Below the pieces are notes generated by a model. That model did not search any database. It worked only from the letters and a program-made list of their open reading frames with translations, and was not told the DNA's origin. Positions 1 through 9,000 of a stretch of DNA of 9,385 bases are shown piece by piece; the stretch's first letter is position 1, and every line of letters starts with the position of its first letter. The position numbers and the translations under genes are program-made. Where the stretch lies: NCBI GenBank assembly GCA_023247815.1, contig JAHFFS010000039.1:1-9385 (forward strand), in the 5' to 3' direction. Source of the DNA: Candidatus Omnitrophota bacterium (lineage in GTDB: Bacteria > Omnitrophota > Gorgyraeia > Zapsychrales > JANLHA01).

Positions 1-3000
1 CTTATGCAAGTAGCAAGACATTGACGCTGCCTGGTGGGGACGGGCCCAAGGAGGTTCGGGGAGAGTTGCAGGATTTTGCCGGCAACGTGTTGGAACTGAT
101 CAAGGATACGATTGTGTTAGACACGACTGGCCCGGTCGTCACGGAATTGGTTGGCCCTGGCCAAACGAACGCCTCCGAGATCATTTTAAATTGGACTGCG
201 GTTGACAGCCTGAGTCCGGTTAATCTTTATCGATATCAATTTCGTAAACCGGACGGGAGTCTTAGCGAGTGGATTGAGCAAGCTACAAATCAGGTCACCT
301 TCAACGCGCAGGTTGCTTTAGAAGGAGTCTATACTTTTGCGGTTCAGGCACAGGACGCGTTTGGAAACTGGTCGGAAAAAAGAGAACATCATTTTACAAT
401 CGATCGGACCGGCCCCACCGGTACCATTGCGGCTGTTTTTACGGCCGCGGGCAGCGGTTCCTTCCATTTGACGATGGAAGATGCGATTTCAGGTGTTGAT
501 CAAAGGCGTTATTCAACAGACGGCGGAGTGACGTGGAGCGAATGGGAAGCCTTTACATCTAAGATGGATTTAAATTTTCCTGCGGTCAATGGGACAAGCG
601 AATTGTTGTTGCAGATTCGCGACCGTGTTGGCAACGTTTCTGCTTTCGTGACTCCAGTCATTGAGATCCTCAGTGAAATTCCGCAAATCACGAATACGTC
701 GACTTTGCGGGTGGAATATCGGATTAAAGGAGAAGTTGCAACGAGGGAAAAAAATATTGATTTGGTTATGGGGCCCAATCAGTTGATTCTCACCGCCGCC
801 AATGATCAAGAAAATATCAGCACAACCTATGTCTTTTTTGTACTGCTTTTCCCGAATGCCGCCCCCATGATGATGTTATCCACCGATGATCAAGATGAAA
901 AAGAGTTGGCCGGCAGTTCTTCTTTGATCATGGGAGCCACAAAATCAGCAGATTCACCTAGTACATCGATCAGGTTAGCAGCTAAGTCGGCCGCTAGAAC
1001 AGCATCGCTGCCCGTGGCTATGCAGCCTGCCGAGGGGGATCAGGGAATCCAATTGAGCCCAGCGCCTACCGGACCACTTGATCCGACCGGTTTATGGGAC
1101 TGGGAGTATATCCAAATAGCTCCTAGCACAACCAAATTGCAAAATTTGACTGATGACGGTAACAGTTTCACTTATGCCTTTTGGTTTAAGATGTCATCGA
1201 TACCGGAAGGCGAGTTTTGTGATTGTTATGATTCTTATCTTCTTATGAGGTTTTGGAATAATGGTAAAAATATCGAAGGGCCGCACGACGGGATTTTTAT
1301 TCAAAGAGACACCGGGAAGGTGGGCGCGATTGTCCATTATCAAGAAGGCGGGGGCGATGAGATTCTATCAGAGCCGTTATCGGTTGGTTCGTGGAATCAT
1401 ATTGCCATGGTCATCGACGGAACTGGTAATAATATGAAATTGTTTCTCAATGGCAATCAGGTCGGGGAAACGCAAACTTTGGATGGAAGTTTGAGGGATT
1501 TTGGAGCGAATCCTTACGCGGTGGGGGGATATCAGAATTTGTTCAATGTCAATGGCGCTTTTGATGACCTGGCCATTTATCAACAGGCCATGAGTCCGGC
1601 GCAAATTCAATCGCTCATGAATACCGGTCCCAATTTAGCCGACGATAACTTGGTGGCGGCTTATACCTTTAACCATGTTTCCGCAAATACGGTGAAGGAC
1701 GATACCTGTTTTGATGATTCCTGCACCGGAAACCCGGCCACACTCGTCGCTGTTAATGGCGGTGCTGTTCCAGGACAGCAAGGAGCGGATAATCCTCCAT
1801 TTATTTCGGATATCACCAAGAGTGTCACGGAAGAAACTGCTTTTTCTATGCCTTTATTGGCTTTTGATGCCGATGGGGATGCTTTGACATTCACAGTGAG
1901 TGTTATGCCAAGTTGGGGAACGTTATCAATCGTTGGAAATCAGCTGACGTATGTCCCGCAGGAAAATTTTTATGGATTTGATTCATTTACCTACACAATC
2001 TCGGATGGAAAGGGAGGCACTGATAATGCCACGGTAGCTATCACAGTCACATCAGTGAATGACATTCCTCGGTTGGGAGTTATCCCTCAGCAAACGGTTG
2101 ATGAAGGAGGGCTTTTTTCAACACTCAATCTCATGGGGTATCTGACGGATGGAGATATTGGTCATGATCCGAATGAACAATTCACCTGGACTGTTACAGG
2201 ACAGCAGAATCTTAAGGTCGAAATTGTTAATGGTCAGGCGATCATCTCGCTCAATGATGAAGAGTGGTTTGGGAATGAGCGGTTGACGTTTACGGTCAGA
2301 GATCGGGCCGGGGTCGCGGCTTCGACGTCGGTCCTATTTACGGTCAATCCGGTCAATGATAATCCTACCGCGGTTGGGATCAAGGATGTGGTGGTGAATG
2401 AAGACACCGACGATACCCGGATCAATCTTGAGGATTATTTTACCGATGTCGAGAATGGGGTTGGTGGTTTGGCTTACACCTATATGATCAACAGCACCGA
2501 TCCTATCGACCTATTTTCATCGGTGCGGATCAGCAAGATCGATCAAAAAATGTATTTGGTTTTGGATTATGGCGCGAATGAAAACGGCCGGGCGACCATC
2601 ACCGTCAAGGCCGCGGACCAAGGCAATTTATTCGCGACCTCAACGTTTAACGTAACAGTGAATGCCATCAATGACGCTCCGTTAGCCAATCATGACACGA
2701 TAACCACCCAAGAGGAAACAGCGATTATGATGGATATTCTCGCCAATGATACTGACCTGGAAGGTGACCCCCTTATGATCAGCAGTTTTACTCAACCAGC
2801 TCAGGGGGTTGTGCAAGATAAGGGGGATAAGACCCTAACTTATACCCCTGGCAAAGATTTTTATGGAACGGATTCTTTTACTTATACAATTACCGATGGG
2901 ATCGAAACGGCAACTGCAACGGTAACGATCACAGTAAGCCAGCGATCTCCACCCGATTACAATGCTTTGATTGAACAACTGATTGGTGATTTTGTCGGTT

Positions 3001-6000
3001 TTGAAGAAGTGTTGGCCAATAGAGATGAATTGCCCAATTTACCACGTTCCTATCATATCCCCTTAACAGATCCAGATTATATCTATTTGAAGGATCGTTT
3101 ATGGACCTATGATTTCTCGGTTGCGATCATTGCCGCCCTCAATATGTCTTTACGGTATGAGCAAGAAGGTCATATTGAGGAAGCCCTGGCTTGGAAAACA
3201 AAAGCAGAGCGCTGGATCTTATCCTTGCTGAGTTTTGGTGTTGAAGATTTTTCTAATAGTCCAGAAGATGCTAACTATTTTCAAATCCCCAGTTATTACG
3301 ATGTTCTTTCCGGTCAACCCAGTCAACCGAGTTTTTTTTCTGGAACCCAGTTTTGGAATGCCAAGGCCATTTTATGGGTCTTGAAAAACGATCCAACTCA
3401 TCCCCAGACTTCTGAAATAAGAGAAGGTCTTACCCGATTACTCGATACGCTGATTGAGCTCTATTATGTTGAAGAAGATGACATTCAGGCCAATGGTGGA
3501 ATTCTTGGTGATCATCAGCTTCATTCGTTTAGCGGTGGCATGACTGGAAAGCAGATCGGAGCGAATACCATCCTCTGGTCCAGCACCGAGCATAACACGG
3601 ATGCGGCTTTTGCTTTATTAGCAGCCGGTGAGATTCTGGGGATCCAAAGATATACGGATATCGGTCATCAGGTTGTGGAGGCCCTGGTTACAAATTTCTG
3701 GGATGAGGACAATGAACGTTTTTTTATGGGGATCGATCCTTCGGGGGTTAATCCGGACCAAGCGCTTGATACAACGACCTGGACTGCTTTATTGATGGAT
3801 ATGGCCGGGTATATCGATATCGCGGATAAGGCCTTTGCCAATCATACCCGTTTTCAAATCATAGATCCTGTCACGGGTATCCTAGGCTATCGTCCGTATC
3901 TTTATGCGGACTTGACCGGAGTCTGGCCGGAAGGATGGGCAGGGGTTATCATGGCACTTAAAAAACTGGGCCAAAGAAATCCAGAATTGTGGGAACAAGC
4001 TGAGCAGGAACTGGAAAGACTGACAACTCTTCGCCAATCTTTGGGAGTCGCTCTTCCCTATTATACAGTGGATAATCCGGAACGAACCATGCGTGATTGG
4101 GAGGCCATGGTATCGGCAACGTCATTTATTCTTGCCGTAGACCCCAGAGGATTGATGGGGTTAAGTAACACTCCCATGATATCCCCCATTCCGGATCAAA
4201 CGATTGATCAAAGAGGTCATTTTGCTCCTATTGATTTGGATGACTATGTTTATGATCAGGATGACATCGATCGAGAGATCGTTTGGGATTTTCGCGGCAA
4301 CGAACAGCTTGAGGTTGCCATTGATGCCAACCATATTGTTTCGGTCATTCTTTTGCAGAATGATTGGGTGGGAACTGAAAGTATTACTTTCAAGGCGACT
4401 GATCCTAGTGGCGCGTATGCGCAATGGACAGTCAGGTTTTTAGTTGTTGAAGGAGTGATTGTTGATCCGGAGGAATCCTTGATTGTGCAGGATGATGTGA
4501 TCACGACGGATGAGGACGTTAGGGTTACTTTCAATGTCTGGAATAATGATACCGCAGCAGAAGCGTTGACGGGTTTCAGTCAGCCGTATGGGGGAACTCT
4601 AGTTTATAACGGTCGGGGAGAATTTACTTACCAGCCATCAGCACATTTTCATGGGACCGATGAGTTTGTTTACACGGCGATTCATGGGAATGAAACGAAA
4701 AGTGCCAAAGTCACGATCACGATCAATGCCGTGAATGATGCCCCGATATTGGGTGCTATCTCCAATCCGTTTGTTGATGAGGGCGGGCTTTTACAGTTGG
4801 ATCTTAATCCTTATTTGACGGATTTTGATTTGAATGACGATTCATCCACGGAACAGATGGTATGGTCGGTTAGCGGTGATGAACATTTGAATCTCTCGAT
4901 AATCGATGGGATAGCCACACTGCAGGCTCAAGATGAGAATTGGTTTGGGACAGCGAATGTCACTTTTACTGTAACTGATCAAGCTGGGGCCTTTGCTTCT
5001 CGAGACATTGTGTTGACCATTAGGCCGGTGAACGATGTTCCGATTGTCAGCAGTATTCCAGAGCAGGTCACTGATGAAGGAGAGGCATTTGCGCCCATCG
5101 ACTTAAACCTTTTTGTTACTGATGAAGATGTGGGGTATGACCTGCATGAACATTTCAGCTGGATCGCTTCCAGTGGTAGTCATTTGAGTGCCGCTGTGAT
5201 CAATGGTATTGCAACGATAACGGTGGATGATGAAAATTGGTTTGGAGAAGAAACATTAACGTTGACAGTGCGGGATCAGGCGGGAGCAGTGGCTTCAGTG
5301 GATGTTCTGTTTACCATAAAGTCAGTCAATGACACACCGGTCACATTACCCATTGCTGATCAATTCTCCAGTGAAGGTGGGGTTTTCCCGGCCATTGATT
5401 TGAGCCATTATGTCACTGACAATGATTTTGGTTATGACCCTAAGGAACGGATCACTTGGAAGGCAGAAGGCGCGAATCATTTGAGAGTAACGGTGTTGAA
5501 TGCGGTGGCCATGATTCAGATGAAGGACGAGGAATGGTTTGGCGAAGAGACGATCACCTTTACCGCGACCGATCTAGCCGGGGCAGCGGATTCCGTCAAT
5601 GTTGTGTTTGTCATTGATCCCATCAATGACGCGCCGGCGTTGGAGACAATAGCGAATCAGACCATCAACGAGGGAGGCGCTTTCTCGGTGATTGATCTGA
5701 ATAGTTATGTCAAGGATGATGGCATGGAAACGGGCGATAACGATTCAGACAAACGCAGTATGAAGACCCCGCTGATTTGGGATGCCTCAGGTCAGAATCA
5801 TTTGAACGTTGCGATTGTGGACGGTATCGCCACAATTCAGCCGATCGATGAGGATTGGTTTGGTCAAGAGACCTTAACGTTTATTGTCACCGATGAGGGA
5901 GGATCGTCGGCTTCGCGAACGGTGAGTTTCTTCGTTAATCCGGTTAATGATGCGCCAGTGGTAACCGATATTCCAGAACAGCGGACCGAGGAAGGAAAGT

Positions 6001-9000
6001 CTTTCTCGGAAATCAATTTGAATGATTTTGTCGTGGATGCCGATGTCGGCATCGATGCTGAGGAACAGATCGTTTGGTCTTTTGCTGGTGCGGATCATTT
6101 GTGGGTAACTGTTCTTAACGGAATCGCGACGGTCCAAGCACACGACGCAAATTGGTTTGGCGAAGAAACCATCACCTTTACCGCAACCGACTCAGCCGGG
6201 GCAACCGATTCGGTTGACGTTGTGTTTAGCGTTGATCCGGTCAATGACAGCCCGGTTGTGTCAGCCATCCCTGATCAGACGTTTGTCGAAGGCGGGTTTC
6301 GAACAATCCATCTGGGCAGTTATGTTTACGATGAGGATTTTATGAATGAGGGGTCAGATGAACTGATCACCTGGTTGGTGTCAGGCATGACCCATTTGCA
6401 GGTTGGTATCACGAATGGGACAGCCACTATCCGCCCAAATGATGAGAATTGGTTTGGACGCGAGACCTTGACCTTCACCGCGACCGATCGGTTCGGCACG
6501 GAAGATTCAGTTGCGGTTTTGTTTGTCATCGATCCGGTGAATGACGCCCCGGTCGTGCAGGGGATCCCTTCCCCGACGATTGATGAAGGTGGGGCCTTTA
6601 CCAAAATTTATTTGAATAGTTATGTAAGTGATAAAGACATTGCCTTTGATCCAAATGAATTGATTTTTTGGTCGGTGTCTGGACCGAATCATTTGCAAGT
6701 GCTTCTACAAGGTGCCGTGGCGATGGTCAGTGCCCGTGACCAAAATTGGTTTGGCCAGGAAACACTGACCTTTACCGCGACTGATCTGGCAGGGGCGAAA
6801 GGGTCTTTGAAGGTTTTGTTCACAATCCGTCCGGTCAATGATCGACCGGTCATAGGCACAATAGCAAACCAGACGATTGAACAGGGAGAAGTTTTTGAAA
6901 GGATCGATCTTGCTGGATTTATCAGCGATAGTGATTTTGGCATTGATCCTGATGAACATATTACCTGGACCGTTAATGGCGCTAACCATTTAGGTTCTCA
7001 GATTTCCGACGGGATTGTAACAATCAATGTTCTTGATGCAGAGTGGATTGGAGAAGAGGTTCTAACCTTTATAGCGACAGATCGTGCAGGAGCTTCGACC
7101 TCAAGAGATGTTTTTTTTATCGTAAATGCTCTGGGTAGCGAGAGGATTCAAAATGTGATCGTCAATGAAGATGCCGATCGTACGGTCATTGATTTGCCAG
7201 CGAGCTTTGCCCAGAGTATCGCAGATCAAGATCATCTGATATTTTCTTTTTCTGTTGATAGCACGAACAACACGGATTTATTCAGTCATTTGGGAATCAA
7301 CGAAAGACAACAGTTGATTCTTGATTATTCACCGGATGAATTTGGAACAGCCAGGATTACGGTTACTGTTACCGATGGAGAAGCATTCACAAAATTTTTA
7401 TCCTTCACGTTGACGGTGAATCCGCAAAATGATGCCCCGGTCATGAGCCGCATTCCTCAGCAGATCATTGATCAGGGAGAATTTTTTACTCAGATCAAGC
7501 TTATGGATTTCGTGCAGGATTCTGATTTGCTAACCGGTTCCGCTGAGAATTTCACTTGGGCGGTGGAAGGGGCGAATCATTTGGATGTCACAATTGCGAA
7601 TGGGGTGGCCGCGGTTCGCGTGAAGGAGGAGAATTGGTTTGGCGCTGAGAAGTTGAAATTCATTGTTGCTGACCAAGCTGGCGCTTCCTCTTCAGTTGAA
7701 GTTATTTTTGCCGTTAACAGCGTCAAGGATTTTGGGAACGCAAAGGTTGCTTATCAATTTTTGGTTGAGCCAACCGAGAATGATCTTGCGCCCAAGGTCA
7801 ACATTGTGATGACGATTTCCGGAAGGAACGAATATAAGGAAGAATATGTTTATGAATGGGAGATCGACAAACAAAGTGTGGGTGCGTTGATTTCATCGGC
7901 GAGGATCGCCATTAATGAGCCTTTTCGCATGACCAAGACACTCCATCAAGGATGGCAGCTGTTTTCAAATCCTTTTGACACCCCATCGCTGGATATCGGA
8001 TCAGGAATTCCTTTTGCGCCGCTCGCCTGGGAATGGAAGAGGCCTATTGATTTTTGGATGCCGGCCTTCAAGCTTGAGGCCGGCCATGGATACTGGGTTA
8101 ACGTTATGGCTTCCGGCTCGTATGAGTTTACCGGTGAAAAAATGGTGAATCGGAATCAATCGCTATTACCGGGATGGAATATGATTGGTATTCCTTACGC
8201 AAGCGTTCCGGTGAAAGAGTTGCTTGACCTGAAAAATGTGGTTGGTCAAATATGGACCTGGCAAGACGGGGCCTATGTGGCTGTTGAAGATTCGGTCCTA
8301 TTGCCCATGGGCAGTGTGATATGGGTTTATTTGCAAAGGATAACTCAATTGACTCTGGCTGATGCAATCGATCATCATTATCTTCCCAGCTTTCAACCGG
8401 CCACGTTTCCTACGGGATCAGTTACTATTGATAGCGCGCAGACGCATGATGCCCAATATACGAATTCGCGGGATGTGACCATAACCTTAACGGCTGAGGA
8501 TCAGGCCTTTGGCATTGAACAAATGCGGTTTTCGATCAACGACGGAAAAATCTGGACCCCCTGGGAGAATTTTCAAGTGACTAAGCGTTTAACGCTTCCT
8601 TCCGGCGATGGGAGCAAAACGATTAAGGCGCAGGTGATGAACCATGGTGGCTATGTTTCGGTTTTGAGTGACAGCATCATGCTTGATACAACACCTCCCC
8701 GCGGCGCCGTCATGATCAATAACGACGCGGATTCCACAGATTCCCGTTTGACAACACTCACCTTGACCGGCCTTGACCCTTCCGGTATCGCGCAGATGCG
8801 ATTTTTTGTTGATGAAATGAAAGAAGTCGCACAAGTCGACGAAGAGAATTGGACCGCCTGGGAACCCTTCCAGACCACAAAACAAATTGCTTTACCTCCA
8901 GCAGACGGCAGTAAGGAAGTTCAGTATCAAGTTAGAGACAATGCCGGCAACGTGTCGACGTTTCGCGATACGATTGTGTTGACGAGCGTGAGACCTGACA

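Noticed and set aside
867..875. Three consecutive ATG codons as a possible internal translation start
   Set aside because: No convincing Shine-Dalgarno sequence or promoter lies upstream, and the Ig-like frame continues unbroken before it.
825..878. Hydrophobic run TTYVFFVLLFP...MMML as a transmembrane segment
   Set aside because: It is interrupted by Pro, Asn and Ala, is short, and coincides with the last strand of an Ig-like domain; extracellular modules lie on both sides.
3332..3339. Run of eight T bases (and another near 7111-7118) as a frameshift or slippage site
   Set aside because: The conserved frame continues on both sides and the alternative frames hit stops soon, so no programmed or accidental shift is supported.
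4204..4443. Plus-strand 79-residue open frame beginning with a hydrophobic Leu/Ile/Met-rich stretch
   Set aside because: It is a different frame within the B2 repeat; the main frame keeps full repeat motifs here, so the hydrophobic stretch is a by-product of GAT/TTG-rich codons.
5864..6989. Several minus-strand open frames with similar predicted peptides (about 60-95 residues)
   Set aside because: They lie opposite the B repeats and resemble each other only because the repeats on the + strand do. They have biased, low-information composition and no ribosome binding site.
4743..7142. 297-bp periodicity as a CRISPR array or satellite DNA
   Set aside because: The period is a multiple of three, the copies encode conserved protein motifs, and there are no short identical repeats with unique spacers.
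8589..8885. Minus-strand open frame of 98 residues and an overlapping one at 8651-8878
   Set aside because: It lies antisense to D modules with clear protein-level conservation on the + strand, and its own sequence shows no recognisable domain.
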